From: an uncultured Bacteroidota bacterium
GTDB lineage: Bacteria > Bacteroidota > Bacteroidia > AKYH767-A > JABDAW01
Assembly: GCA_903844645.1 (NCBI GenBank)
Contig: CAIMUP010000137.1
Span: 1-36,982 of the forward strand
DNA length: 36,982 bases
Reading direction: 5' to 3'
Shown in pieces: positions 7,557 to 17,900 of the stretch. The translations under genes were made by a program, and so were the position numbers. Numbering within the stretch: the first letter of the stretch is position 1; every line of letters starts with the position of its first letter. A model generated the notes under the pieces. The model was not told where the DNA came from. It searched no databases and was given only the letters and a program-made list of their open reading frames with translations.

Positions 7557-8339
7557 ATGCCTTGTTTTATAAATCATTTAAGGGATATTAAAGAAGGTAT
7601 GAAGAAACCAAAAATCAAGATAAAAAGGGAGATGAGAAGAATGGGAAGGTATAAAAGAATTACCTATTTGTTGAAGCATAGTGCATACTTAAATGCCAAT
7701 GCTGGTACTTTTGCCGGAATACCGAATGATGGTGAGGCGGTACGTGTGAACGCGCTGGAATTACAAGAACAACTTATCGCACAAAGGAGGGGGAAGAAGC
7801 TGGATATTGCATATAAAGACCAACTTGATGTATGTTTTGACATGATGGATGCGAATTATGACTTCGTTGACTATGTTTCTGGCGGAGATGTTGATATAAA
7901 TAGTTTATCGGGCTTGAATTCCAGGAAAAATACCAAGCCAAGAACCAAAAGACCGAAGACAGATACGGCAGCACGGTGGATTCCTGACATAACTCCTAAT
8001 CAATTAACGCTGGAGACTACACGGGATGAGGTATCTCGGATTACGACCGTGATTTCTTCCACAGATGAAGGCTTTAAAGTTGAAGTTACTCAACAAAATC
8101 GTATCAAGATTTCGCTGGGAGATAAGTCTTGTCTGATAGATTTCTCTACTGCCGCAAAAATCCTTCTGAAATATCTGGAAGGAGGCAAACCTATCGAAGC
8201 ATTTATCGTTAAAGCCAATGCGAATGGCGTTTCTATTCCTCGGAAATTACCAAAAAATGTTCCAAATGTTGATGGAAATTACAGACCTGCAATATCTCCT
8301 GTACTGCCTCCCGAAACAAGTGCGGAAGACCCTGAATAA
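7557..8339 (+). CDS. Unknown helical protein with a GGD-type element
   Basis: A 260-residue protein without signal peptide or membrane segment. A basic N-terminus (KKPKIKIKREMRRMGRYKRI) is followed by helices that end in YDFVDYVSGGDVDINSLSGL (about residues 97-116). A disordered basic linker (SRKNTKPRTKRPKTD) and a beta-rich C-terminal half come next. The helical part ending 'YV...GGD...LSG' resembles a family of roughly 200-residue Bacteroidota proteins with a helical bundle and fibronectin-like domain; I recall that resemblance by pattern only. The C-terminal half (EVTQQNRIKISLGDKSCLID) has no clear match. The start may instead be Met15 at 7599. It converges on the TMTC-like gene, 41 bp away. 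Confidence 0.6.
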   Translation: MPCFINHLRDIKEGMKKPKIKIKREMRRMGRYKRITYLLKHSAYLNANAGTFAGIPNDGEAVRVNALELQEQLIAQRRGKKLDIAYKDQLDVCFDMMDANYDFVDYVSGGDVDINSLSGLNSRKNTKPRTKRPKTDTAARWIPDITPNQLTLETTRDEVSRITTVISSTDEGFKVEVTQQNRIKISLGDKSCLIDFSTAAKILLKYLEGGKPIEAFIVKANANGVSIPRKLPKNVPNVDGNYRPAISPVLPPETSAEDPE

Positions 8340-8380
8340 AACAGAATAAAACGGTAATCAAGTAAGCCAAACGGCTCACC

Positions 8381-10396
8381 TTAATCCTTCTTCTCCGGAG
8401 CTAATCGTTCAGCCCGTTCAAGATATTGTTTAGACTTCGCAGCATCGCCAAGTTTCTCGTAAGTAACTCCCATAAGATAGGCGTTTTCTTTGTCATTAGG
8501 GTTAATAACTTCGGCTTGTTTGAAGAATTCCATCGCCTTTTCAAATTGATTTTGGCTGGCATAATTAACACCTATGTCAACATACGGAGTAACCGATTTA
8601 GGATCAACTTTCATTGCCCTGAAGAATTCATTATTTGATTCCTCATATCTATTCATTTGCCCATAAACCTCCCCTTTACTGACATAAAGTGGAAGAAATC
8701 CCGGGTCTTCTTTAATAGCCGCCTCAAACTCTACAAGAGCCTGCTCATACTGCTTCAAATTCTTGTATAAAACAGCAAGGTTTTTATGGATAGAAGGGTC
8801 TGGCGAGGTATGTCGTTGAACATATTGTTCCTGGTACTTTAAAGCTGTAGCAAAATCCTCTTTTTTTATGAAACAAACTGCTAAATATGAATACACTTCC
8901 GGGTAATTCGGGTAGATAGCGATGGCTTTATTGAATTCTGTTATAGCATGTTCCAGAATACCTGCTTTTAATGCCGCATTTTGTTCAGCAGGATACTTAT
9001 TATCTATCAAGATAGTGCCATAATTGTAGTGAACTCTTGCACTGTTATCAGCAGTTTCGGCATCATGTACAAATAACGACGCATTGTCTTTCCAATCCGG
9101 ATTACGAGCCATAACTTTTATAGAATAAAGTCCAACAATTACCATAACAAATGTGAATAATAAGCCATTCATCATAACCATTTGGCGGATGTTTATAAAC
9201 TTCGTTTTAACAGCCTCACTCTTTGTTATTTTTAGTAAACAATATGTCAGGATCAGGCAGAATCCTAACGAAGGAATGTACAGAAATCGCTCCGCCATTG
9301 TAGAAGCTAATTTAAGATAGATATTAGACACCGGAAACAGTGTAATAAGGAAGAAAAAAGCTGCATAAGCTGCGACGTTTCGGCTACGTATTTTGATGGC
9401 AGCAAAAACAAATATAGAAAGATAGATAAGTATCGCGAATAAAGCCATAGGATCTCCGATATTCTTTAAAGGAATTTGGGAAAAAGAATAATCATACGAC
9501 AGCGGATGTGGAACTATTAGCAGAAAAATATATCGTAATAAGATAAACATCGCAGAAGCGAAATAAGATAGTGAACCATCTGCGCCCATCAGTGAATTAT
9601 CCATGATACTTAGATGACCTTCTGTAGCAGTATTGATCAATATTTTGTAACGCATAATGACATACAAGCCAGTAACTGCGGCAACCACGACAGATGCTGT
9701 AAGTAATTTCTTAGTATCTTTAACAACGAAAACATAAAGTGTAAGAGGTATGATAAGAAGAAAAACAATGCCCGTTTCCTTCGATAACATTGACAGAAAA
9801 AGTGAAACTATTGCCAGGATTAATGTAGGGATTGAGTTATTCGACAACCATTTTATAAAAAATAATACAGAACCTATCGCAAAGATGAAACATAATATCT
9901 CGTCCATGCTTTTAATGTTATCAACAACCTCTGTATGTATCGGATGAGCTGTGTAAAGAAGCCCGCAAACAAAGGGAAACAGGAGATTTTGATTTTTAAA
10001 TAACTTACATAACAGAAGAAACAAAAGCCAACATGAAAGAGCATAACAAAAGACATTAACAAAATGGAAAACCTTTGTATTATCCGGGAAAAATTGCCAC
10101 TCTATCGCGAATAAAACCAAAGATGCCGGACGATAAATCGGATCATCTATGCCAGTCATACCATACCAATAACTTTTCTTGATGATTTCTGGAATACCAC
10201 CAATCCCTTTATGCACACTGTTGTTCTTTTTCAGGACAGCAGTATCATCTAATGCGTAATTAAATGTAATACTTTGGGCATAAAGAATAAAAGCAAAGAC
10301 GGCAATGATAACTCCCAGCCAATGTTTCATTTTGATTAGGGCATTCGTGTCAATTCTTTTATCAGAAGGCTTGGTTGTTTTCTTAATTTGTTTCAT
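8381..10396 (-). CDS. TMTC-like GT-C membrane protein with C-terminal TPRs
   Basis: A 671-residue protein. An N-terminal block of about ten membrane helices (about 25-430) begins with YAQSITFNYALDD, whose Asp50-Asp51 after the first helix is the usual catalytic/metal position of GT-C glycosyltransferases. HPIHTEVVDNIKSMDEIL (about 151-168) matches the HPIHTE-type motif of eukaryotic TMTC protein O-mannosyltransferases and their bacterial relatives. Residues about 455-671 form five or six tetratricopeptide repeats (for example PEVYSYLAVCFIKKEDFATA and PLYVSKGEVYGQMNRYEESN). A lipid-linked sugar transfer role in the inner membrane is inferred; donor and acceptor are unknown. A consensus -7 element lies on the minus strand at 10429-10436, 32 bp upstream, so it is transcribed separately from speB. 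Confidence 0.78.
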   Translation of the reverse strand: MKQIKKTTKPSDKRIDTNALIKMKHWLGVIIAVFAFILYAQSITFNYALDDTAVLKKNNSVHKGIGGIPEIIKKSYWYGMTGIDDPIYRPASLVLFAIEWQFFPDNTKVFHFVNVFCYALSCWLLFLLLCKLFKNQNLLFPFVCGLLYTAHPIHTEVVDNIKSMDEILCFIFAIGSVLFFIKWLSNNSIPTLILAIVSLFLSMLSKETGIVFLLIIPLTLYVFVVKDTKKLLTASVVVAAVTGLYVIMRYKILINTATEGHLSIMDNSLMGADGSLSYFASAMFILLRYIFLLIVPHPLSYDYSFSQIPLKNIGDPMALFAILIYLSIFVFAAIKIRSRNVAAYAAFFFLITLFPVSNIYLKLASTMAERFLYIPSLGFCLILTYCLLKITKSEAVKTKFINIRQMVMMNGLLFTFVMVIVGLYSIKVMARNPDWKDNASLFVHDAETADNSARVHYNYGTILIDNKYPAEQNAALKAGILEHAITEFNKAIAIYPNYPEVYSYLAVCFIKKEDFATALKYQEQYVQRHTSPDPSIHKNLAVLYKNLKQYEQALVEFEAAIKEDPGFLPLYVSKGEVYGQMNRYEESNNEFFRAMKVDPKSVTPYVDIGVNYASQNQFEKAMEFFKQAEVINPNDKENAYLMGVTYEKLGDAAKSKQYLERAERLAPEKKD

Positions 10397-10428
10397 AGTT
10401 GAACTGTTATCTAAAGCAATTGCGGCGG

Positions 10429-10436
10429 CAAAAGTA
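10429..10436 (-). promoter_or_regulatory. -7 element for the TMTC-like gene (TACTTTTG)
   Basis: On the minus strand this reads TACTTTTG followed by CCGCC, matching TAnnTTTG, 32 bp before the ATG at 10394-10396. The rest of the speB-TMTC gap (10437-10558) shows nothing further. Confidence 0.65.
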
Positions 10437-10558
10437 AAGTTTTAAGGATGAATCATAACATCTGTTCAAAGACAGATTTATTCTCCCCCGCATTCGACAG
10501 GAATTTATGGACACGTGGAAACAACGGAAATTCCTTCCACCAACTGTTAATGAAAAGA

Positions 10559-11452
10559 CTAAAGATTTTCCTTGAAACTGATGTATCCTATCAAGCGATA
10601 CACAAGTTTCGCCATGGCATATTCAGAGAGTATCTGACCTTCTATAGGAGCTATCTCAACAACATCAAAACCGATGACATTTTTTGCATTAATTACCTTG
10701 CGAAGGAAAGCTAATGTCTCCTCCCAATAGAGTCCTCCAGGTTCTGCCGTACCTACCGACGGAACTATAGAAGGATCGAAACCATCAGCATCAATAGATA
10801 TGTAAACATTGTCAGTAAGCGTCGCAATAGCTTCATCCATCCAGTTAGGATTGGCACGAATTTGATGAGCATAAAAAGTGTTTATGTCAGGAGATGCTTT
10901 GATTAAATCAGACTCTTGTTTACATTGCGCACGAATGCCGATTTGTGTGAGATTAAGCCCCAGTTCGTGGATGCGAGCCATCACCGATGCGTGAGAATAA
11001 ATATTATCGTGGTAAGAAAGACGAAGGTCTGAATGGGCATCGAATTGAAGTACAGTAATGCTCTCAAACTTCTTCATGAATGCCTTTACGAAGCCCAGCG
11101 TTACCGTATGTTCTGCACCAAGAGAGACGACAAATTTGTTATCATTTAATAAGGCTGTAGTATGTTCCTCAATTAATGCGATGGCTTCTGCATCTATTTT
11201 ATCACCGAATTCAATAGGAGCAATAGTTGCGATAGGGTTTGTAATTAATGTTTCAACATCCAGCTCTTCATCATAGAATTCTACGAAATGAGAAGCATTG
11301 ATTATCGCCGCAGGACCTCTTGCCGAGCCTTGCAGATAAGAGGATGTGTGCTCATAAGGAACTTGTTGAATAACATACTTGGCATTCTTGTAAGAATAAA
11401 GATTTTCATCCTCAATACCGAGGAAGTTTTCGTCAGTTGTAAGACCCTTCAT
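10559..11452 (-). CDS. speB: Agmatinase / ureohydrolase-family protein
   Basis: A 297-residue member of the arginase/agmatinase family, which hydrolyses a guanidino group to urea; agmatinase yields putrescine. The binuclear manganese signatures are all present: SLGAEHTVTLG (about residues 107-117, the usual GGEH region with an Ala in second position), QFDAHSDLR (about 134-142) and ISIDADGFDPSIVP (about 218-231, usually SxDxDxxDP), followed by EPGGLYWEE. Length is typical for agmatinase. Its ATG directly follows the sucC stop (TAA-ATG, no gap), so it is translated from the sucC transcript. Agmatinase is preferred over arginase by length and by GTAEPGG, but a formimidoylglutamase or guanidinobutyrase activity cannot be excluded. 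Confidence 0.82.
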   Translation of the reverse strand: MKGLTTDENFLGIEDENLYSYKNAKYVIQQVPYEHTSSYLQGSARGPAAIINASHFVEFYDEELDVETLITNPIATIAPIEFGDKIDAEAIALIEEHTTALLNDNKFVVSLGAEHTVTLGFVKAFMKKFESITVLQFDAHSDLRLSYHDNIYSHASVMARIHELGLNLTQIGIRAQCKQESDLIKASPDINTFYAHQIRANPNWMDEAIATLTDNVYISIDADGFDPSIVPSVGTAEPGGLYWEETLAFLRKVINAKNVIGFDVVEIAPIEGQILSEYAMAKLVYRLIGYISFKENL

Positions 11453-12646
11453 TTAATTACTCAATACTTGATTCACTAAATCTGCAGCTTCTTTCAGCAA
11501 CGTCGCAGGGAATACTTTCAGACCTGATTCATCTATGATTTTTCTTGCTTCAACTGCATTGGTTCCTTGAAGGCGAACGATGATAGGCACAGGTATTTCG
11601 CCAATGTTTTTATAAGCATCCACAATTCCTTGAGCAACTCTATCACAACGTACAATCCCTCCGAAGATATTCACCAAAATTGCCTTGACATTCGGGTCTT
11701 TCAGAATAATTCTAAAGGCTTGTTCGACGCGAGCTGCATTTGCTGTGCCACCTACATCAAGGAAGTTGGCAGGGAAGCCACCAGCCAGTTTAATGATGTC
11801 CATCGTTGCCATGGCAAGCCCAGCACCATTCACCATACAACCAACATTCCCGTCTAATTTTACATAATTTAGGTTGTGCTCGCCAGCTTCTACCTCGGTA
11901 GGGTCTTCTTCTGTAATGTCACGCATCTCGGCGTACTTGGGATGGCGATAAAGTGCGTTTTCATCAAGATTAACCTTAGCATCTACTGCGATGATTTTAT
12001 TATCCGAAGTCTTTAACACAGGATTAATCTCAAACATCGAAGCATCAATGCCGTCATAAGCCCTAAATAGGTTGGCAACGAACTTGGTCATCTCCTTAAA
12101 TGCACTCCCAGACAAGCCGAGATTAAAAGCAATCCTACGAGTCTGGAAACCCTGTAATCCTACCGCCGGATCAACCTCTTCCTTAAAGATAAGATGCGGC
12201 GTTTTCGCTGCCACTTCTTCAATATCCATGCCGCCTTCGGTGCTATACATGATGATATTCCGACCGGTATTTCTATTCAGCAAAACACTCATGTAAAACT
12301 CCGCCGTCTTCGTCTCGCCAGGATAATAAACATCCTGCGCAATCAATACTTTATTCACTTTTTTTCCCTCTTTTCCGGTCTGTGGCGTAATCAATTGCAT
12401 ACCGATTATTTTTGATGCAATATCCTTCACCTCATCCAGCGATTTAGCCAACTTCACGCCGCCACCTTTGCCACGTCCTCCAGCATGAATCTGGGCTTTG
12501 ACGACCCACCATCCCGTGCCGGTTTGTTTTTGTAATTCCTTTGCTGCATCTACTGCTGCTTCTGCGGTTTCGGCTACAATTCCCTCTTGAATTGCGACAC
12601 CATAACTCTTTAAAATTGACTTCCCTTGATACTCGTGAATGTTCAT
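11453..12646 (-). CDS. sucC: Succinate-CoA ligase, ADP-forming, beta subunit
   Basis: A 397-residue ATP-grasp protein, full length for SucC. It is the nucleotide-binding subunit of succinyl-CoA synthetase, which makes ATP from succinyl-CoA in the TCA cycle. Visible motifs are the N-terminal MNIHEYQGKSILKSYGV, the ATP-grasp lid/loop KAQIHAGGRGKGGGVKLA (about 50-67), FEINPVLKT (about 202-210), DGNVGCMVNGAGLAMATMD (about 263-281), the power-helix/phosphate region NFLDVGGTAN and FGGIVRCD near residue 326. The alpha subunit sucD is not in the window. The gene abuts speB downstream. A TAGTTTTG -7 element is at 12670-12677 on the minus strand. Confidence 0.96.
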   Translation of the reverse strand: MNIHEYQGKSILKSYGVAIQEGIVAETAEAAVDAAKELQKQTGTGWWVVKAQIHAGGRGKGGGVKLAKSLDEVKDIASKIIGMQLITPQTGKEGKKVNKVLIAQDVYYPGETKTAEFYMSVLLNRNTGRNIIMYSTEGGMDIEEVAAKTPHLIFKEEVDPAVGLQGFQTRRIAFNLGLSGSAFKEMTKFVANLFRAYDGIDASMFEINPVLKTSDNKIIAVDAKVNLDENALYRHPKYAEMRDITEEDPTEVEAGEHNLNYVKLDGNVGCMVNGAGLAMATMDIIKLAGGFPANFLDVGGTANAARVEQAFRIILKDPNVKAILVNIFGGIVRCDRVAQGIVDAYKNIGEIPVPIIVRLQGTNAVEARKIIDESGLKVFPATLLKEAADLVNQVLSN

Positions 12647-12669
12647 CTTGTATTTTTTTTATTAAGCGG

Positions 12670-12677
12670 CAAAACTA
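12670..12677 (-). promoter_or_regulatory. -7 element for sucC-speB (TAGTTTTG)
   Basis: Minus-strand TAGTTTTG followed by CCGC matches the TAnnTTTG consensus and lies 23 bp before the sucC ATG. Confidence 0.65.
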
Positions 12678-12977
12678 AGAAATTAATCATAAAAAAAACG
12701 ATACATCCCCCATCGCTCATTATTACTATAAACCAAATACTTGATTTATTTTTCTTCATAGCTACTTCCAATCGTATTTCTGCAACTTTAGATGCCGCTA
12801 CACTTTCCAATTTAAACTATAAAATCTTTCATTCCCACCGAGTAATTTGTATAATTTTGTTCCTGTAAGGTCATTTACTTAGTTAAGGATAAACCAGTTG
12901 CTGGTAGCCGTTAAGGATATTCTATTTGGTTGAAAAAGGATATGAAACAAGACATAAATAGTTCCCCGGAAGAATAC
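12678..12977. other. Divergent intergenic region without repeats
   Basis: This AT-rich stretch separates sucC (minus) from the DUF6600-like gene (plus). A second plus-strand TAATTTTG is at 12852-12859 and could be an upstream promoter. No tandem array, hairpin family member or credible ORF was seen; an 80-codon frame here has no protein-like character. Confidence 0.5.
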
Positions 12978-12985
12978 TAATTTTG
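12978..12985 (+). promoter_or_regulatory. -7 element for the DUF6600-like gene (TAATTTTG)
   Basis: TAATTTTG followed by C matches TAnnTTTG, 57 bp upstream of the ATG at 13043. The leader is A-rich, as is common in Bacteroidota where strong Shine-Dalgarno sites are rare. Confidence 0.6.
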
Positions 12986-13042
12986 CATTTGGCACAGTTT
13001 TAGCAACGGCATGAAATATTAACTAAATAAAACAAAAAAATT

Positions 13043-14302
13043 ATGAAAACAGCAATCAAAATCTTCGTCGTGATGTTCGTACTGAATGTTGCTTCGGTAG
13101 TATGCCCCGAAAAGGCATCGGCTCAAGGACCTATGAGTTACCAGGTCTTTTATGATGAATTAAGTCCGTATGGAGAATGGATGATGTATCCCAACTATGG
13201 CTACGTTTGGGTGCCTAATGCCGGACCTTTCTTTTCTCCTTATCAAACTTCCGGACACTGGGTATTTACCAACTATGGCTGGACATGGGCTTCTGATTAT
13301 CAATGGGGCTGGGCACCGTTTCATTATGGCAGATGGGATCGTGATCCTTACTATGGTTGGATATGGATTCCTGGTCATGAATGGGGACCTGCATGGGTAT
13401 CATGGAGGCGTTGCGAGGGCTACTACGGATGGGCTCCTATTGCTCCCGGCATCTCCTTGGAATATGCCTACGGAAGGGATTATTATCCGCCGCAAGAGCG
13501 ATGGGTATTCTGCGACGAAAGATATATTGACGACCCTTACGTATCCCGATATTATGCTCCGAGAGGAGAGAATCATCGCTACATAGAACGCGGTGAAGTG
13601 ATTCATAACAGGCATGATGAAAGAGAACGTGGATACTACTACAATGAAGGTCCGCGACGCGAAGAAGTAGAACGCGGAACACATCGCAGGGTAGAGACTA
13701 TGGAAGTGCGTAACCATGACCGTCCTGGGCAAGATATGGATCGGAATTCATTAAGCATCTATCGCCCTGAAATTCATCGTGGCAAGGAAAAGGATAACTC
13801 GATACCTGCTCCAAGAAGGATTACTGATAAAGATAATATCCGCCCTGAAAAGGAACGACCTAACGTGAACAAAGACAGGACCGAAACCGATAAACCAATC
13901 ATCAAAGGCGATGAAAGGAACAAGCAAAACAAGGGTATGGATGAGCAACACAGAACTCCGGAAAACAAGGTTACTCCTGACAACAGGAATCAGCAACACG
14001 ACGCACCTGTCAAACCCCGAGAAGAACAACCTTTCAAGAAGGAGGAAGGTGCTCCGAAACCTGCCAATGAACGTGGCAAGGAACAACAAATGGGTGGACA
14101 ACCTGCGAAAGGGAATCTCTTTGAAAGCGGTCCTCAAACCCAGCCTATAAAGCCTCAAGCACAGCCTGGTAAACAGGAGGTAGGAAGGGACAAGAAAGCG
14201 GATAAAAAGGATGCTAAAGTAAAGACTCCCGAAGTAAAAGATAAACGCAAAGTAGAAGAGCCGGTAAAGAAAGCGGAAGAAGAGAAACGGACTCCACGAT
14301 AA
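13043..14302 (+). CDS. DUF6600-like Trp/Tyr-rich exported protein with charged tail
   Basis: A 419-residue secreted protein. Residues 1-27 are a signal peptide ending ASAQ. Residues about 30-165 are very rich in Trp, Tyr and Gly, with recurring GxW/YGW units (YGYVWVPNAGPF, SGHWVFTNYGWTWASDYQWG, WAPFHYGRWDRDPYYGWIWI), the pattern of the DUF6600 family. The second half (about 190-419) is charged, low-complexity and probably disordered, full of R, E, K, D, P and Q with no hydrophobic core. A strong intrinsic terminator follows 25 bp after the stop, so the gene is monocistronic. The family has no known biochemical function; cell-envelope or matrix location is inferred from the signal peptide. Confidence 0.8.
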   Translation: MKTAIKIFVVMFVLNVASVVCPEKASAQGPMSYQVFYDELSPYGEWMMYPNYGYVWVPNAGPFFSPYQTSGHWVFTNYGWTWASDYQWGWAPFHYGRWDRDPYYGWIWIPGHEWGPAWVSWRRCEGYYGWAPIAPGISLEYAYGRDYYPPQERWVFCDERYIDDPYVSRYYAPRGENHRYIERGEVIHNRHDERERGYYYNEGPRREEVERGTHRRVETMEVRNHDRPGQDMDRNSLSIYRPEIHRGKEKDNSIPAPRRITDKDNIRPEKERPNVNKDRTETDKPIIKGDERNKQNKGMDEQHRTPENKVTPDNRNQQHDAPVKPREEQPFKKEEGAPKPANERGKEQQMGGQPAKGNLFESGPQTQPIKPQAQPGKQEVGRDKKADKKDAKVKTPEVKDKRKVEEPVKKAEEEKRTPR

Positions 14303-14326
14303 AGGCATCGAAACACGAGTGAACCG

Positions 14327-14363
14327 AAACACCCTTCAAGATGATTGAAGGGTGTTTTTTTTT
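14327..14363 (+). terminator. Intrinsic terminator after the DUF6600-like gene
   Basis: The stem AAACACCCTTCAA pairs perfectly with TTGAAGGGTGTTT around a GATGA loop, and the T-run extends to 14363 (nine T). This is the clearest Rho-independent terminator in the window. Confidence 0.92.
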
Positions 14364-14371
14364 GATATTAA

Positions 14372-14421
14372 ACCTCTTTCATAATTGAGCACCTTTTTTA
14401 TTGCCTAATTATGAAAGAGGT
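14372..14421. repeat. 15-bp perfect inverted repeat
   Basis: ACCTCTTTCATAATT (14372-14386) is the exact reverse complement of AATTATGAAAGAGGT (14407-14421), separated by 20 bases with a T-rich run. It immediately follows the terminator. It could be a second terminator-like hairpin or a small element remnant; no ORF lies inside. Confidence 0.8.
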
Positions 14422-14658
14422 CTAATATTCCAATAGACACCCCGACCTAAAGGACGGCACTATTCATTCCTTTTATTATTATGTGAGGGATAATTGCAGA
14501 ATGGACGATTTTATTAAAAGTTAGCATATCGCTTCATAGCATTGTTACGGGAATTAAAAAATAGGAGTTTAACAGCATTATTATTAATACCGAAACACCA
14601 TTAACACTACTATTGGTATGAATAGGATATTCCAAAATCCTAAAAAAGCAGCTTTGCA

Positions 14659-14784
14659 GGACTAACGCTCTGCACAAAAACGCGTTTTTCGGCATACCTT
14701 GGACTAACGCTCTGCACAAAAACGGCTTTTTCGAGCTAACCTGAACTAACGCTCGACACAAAAACAGGATTTTCGTCCCTTCCG
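14659..14784. repeat. 42-bp tandem array 4 (three units, 2 x 21)
   Basis: Units begin at 14659, 14701 and 14743. Each contains ACTAACGCTC, then CACAAAAAC, then a T-run. Unit 1 carries a perfect palindrome AAAAACGCGTTTTT, and unit 2 has AAAAACGGCTTTTT at the same place. The period of exactly 42 bp is twice the 21-bp period seen elsewhere. A G9 homopolymer (14809-14817) follows. The rest of the 14422-14986 gap shows no gene. Confidence 0.88.
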
Positions 14785-14986
14785 TAGTTTGCGATGTGGT
14801 AACTTTTCGGGGGGGGGTAGTCGCATCGCCAATTATCCTTTGCAAAGATTTTTTTAAAATTCCGAAGCCCTTTCATCGCCTTCTTAATAAAATTTTTCTT
14901 CCACGACATGCCGCTATTCATGGTGAATAATTTGACAAAATTTTTGTAATTTTACGCCTTCAATATTCACCGAAATTTTTAATCTC

Positions 14987-17900
14987 ATGAAGAATATAAT
15001 CCCTCGCACTGCCCACCGATTCATCGTTGCTACGATCATCACTTTTCTCTTTTTATTCATTAATAAAAACGCGCATGCCCAGCAAGGACAATGGACTTGG
15101 ATGAATGGAAATAATTACATCAACTCTAACGGAGTCTTCGGCACACAATCCGTCTTTGCTGCCGGCAATACGCCTCCCGCCCTCTATGAGGCTTGCGAAT
15201 GGACCGATAAGGAGGGGAATTTCTGGCTCTTTGGCGGCTTGCGATCGTCTGCCCCTACCGAGTTCAGCGACCTCTGGGAATATAAACCCGCCCTCAATCA
15301 ATGGGCATGGATTAAGGGTCCGGGCATCGCCAATCAGGCAGGAATTTATGGTACTTTCATGGTTCCTTCCCCGAGTAACAACCCGGGATGCAGGGCTTGG
15401 GGCGTTGCCACTTGGGTGGATACCGCAGGCGATTTGTGGCTCTTCGGAGGATTAGGAAAGGATATTGTCGGCACTCACAATCAGTTGAATGACTTATGGC
15501 GGTATAATATCGCCACCAACGAATGGACTTGGATGAACGGTATGAATACCGCGAATGACCCGGGAGACCACGGTTCTTTACTCGTTCCTGACCAGCAGAA
15601 TATCCCTCCCTCCCGCTACGAAACCAATGCATCCTGGACCGATAATGATGATAACCTTTGGCTCTTTGGAGGCTTCGATGGAGGCTACCTTTCTGATGTA
15701 TGGATGTTTAATATGTCCTTCCAAGAATGGGCTTGGATGGCAGGACCTAACATCACCAATCAACCCGCTGTCTATGGTATTTTAGGTGTTCCCGACCCTG
15801 CCAATACTCCCGATGGAAGGATGGTTTATGCCAAGTGGAAGGAAAGTAATGGCGACTTCTGGATGTATGGCGGATGGGATGGTGCTGATAACTGGAATCC
15901 TAAGTCACATAATGATCTTTGGCGATTCGATCCCGTTACTTGGCTTTGGACTTGGATGAAGGGCGATAGCACTGCGAATCCTATTGGTCTTACTGGCACT
16001 CTCTGTGTCGGTGCAGTGGAATTAAAGCCCCGCGGAAGAATGGAGAACCGTGCCTGCTGGACTCGCAAATGCGATAACTTCGTCAACTTTGGCGGCACCT
16101 ACGATGAAGGTTTAAATAGTTATAACGACCTTTGGGAATACAGCCTACCCACCAACACCTGGACACAGATAAGCGGCAACCTAAATGCCAATCAAGCGGG
16201 TAGTTATGGAACGATTACCGTATCCAGCGCTACCAATATGCCTTGCAGCAGAATGGGTTCTATCGGATGGAGCGATACCCTCGGCAACCTCTGGATGTTT
16301 GGCGGCTGTTCGGACTTCTCTGTAGGGCGTTTTCTAAATGATTTATGGCGATTCGTTCCTGATACCACCTGCCCGCATATAGTTGGCACCGATACTGTTA
16401 CCAGTGCCTTCAATGCCCAGCCTGTAAGCGGTTGCAGCCCCCTTGCCGTTACGTTTAATAATACCAGTATCAACGGTAGTATCTTTCATTGGAGCTTTGG
16501 TGATACCACCTTTAGCACCAGTGTTAATCCTACCCATATCTATACTCATGGAGGCACTTATACTGTTACTTTAATAGCGAATGCATCGTGTGCCATTCAT
16601 CCTGATACTACGACTATTACCATTACTGTTTACCCGGGTGCTGCGCCTGTAATTACCGGTGATAGTTCGTTATGTACTGGCGGCATCTCTATCCTGGATG
16701 CAGGTACTTTTGCTTCTTATCATTGGAGTACAGGAGCTACTTCCGAGACGATCACTACCACTACCACGAATACCTTCACCGTTACCGTTACCAATGCCAA
16801 TGGTTGCACCGGAACAGCCACGAAAACAGTTACAATACATCCTTTGCCTACCCCTTCTATCAGCGGTGCAGACTCTTTATGTTCTGGTGATACCTTAATT
16901 ATTGATGCTGGCTTCTATTCACATTTCCATTGGAATAATGGAGACACCGTTTCCGTCTTATTCATCACCGCTTCCGGCACTTATATCGTTACGGTTACCG
17001 ATGCCTTCGGTTGTTCCGCCACATCCAGCAAAACCATCACTGTGAACCCTACGCCTACACCTGCTATTACTGCAAGCGGTGCTACTACCTTCTGCCAAGG
17101 CGACTCCGTTACCTTTAATGTCGGTACTTATACTTCGTATCTTTGGAATACAACTGCTACTTCTCAAGTTATTACCGTGAACACTTCAGGAATCTACATC
17201 GTAACCGTTACGAGCATGAATGGTTGCACCGCAACAGCTTTACAAACCGTGAATGTGATTCCTATTCCTGCCGTTTCATCTGCTTTCATCGCCGATACCT
17301 TGTCTGGATGCAACCCGCTTACCGTTCATTTCACCAATCACAGTATTAATGGCGTTACATATCTGTGGGACTTTGGCGATCATCATACCGATACCGCGAA
17401 AAACCCTACCCATACCTACACCGATACCGGTACTTTTACCATTACGTTATTAACTATCAACGATACCTCTCTCTGTGGTCGCTTTGCTGACTCTACCAGC
17501 CACGTAAGCTACATCGTGGTGGCGAATAAGGTCGTTATTACCAACCAATTTGCTGTTAATCCCATGAAAGGATGCACCCCGATGGTGGTTACGATTACGA
17601 ATACCACCACGAATGCTTCATCCTACTACTGGAACCTCGGTAACGGGCAGACAAGCTACGATAAAACCCCACCAATCACTCTTTATAATGACTCGGGAAC
17701 GTATTATATTACCTTAATTTCTTATGCCAGCAGCAAATGTTACACCGCACCCGATACCCTAACCATCAGCATCCATGCAGATTCCTGCGCCTTGATTATT
17801 CCCAATGTTTTCTCCCCCAATGAGGATGGCAAAAACGATTTCTTCAACCTTATTGCCGATGGATATACGAACTATCGCCTCCTTATTTTCAACCGTTGGG

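Noticed and set aside
12626-12868. 80-codon plus-strand ORF in the sucC divergent gap
   Set aside because: It overlaps the sucC start and promoter, and its composition is random AT-rich translation.
13751-14332. 193-codon minus-strand ORF opposite the DUF6600-like gene
   Set aside because: It is a shadow of the charged low-complexity tail, rich in Phe, Leu and Arg, with no independent signals.
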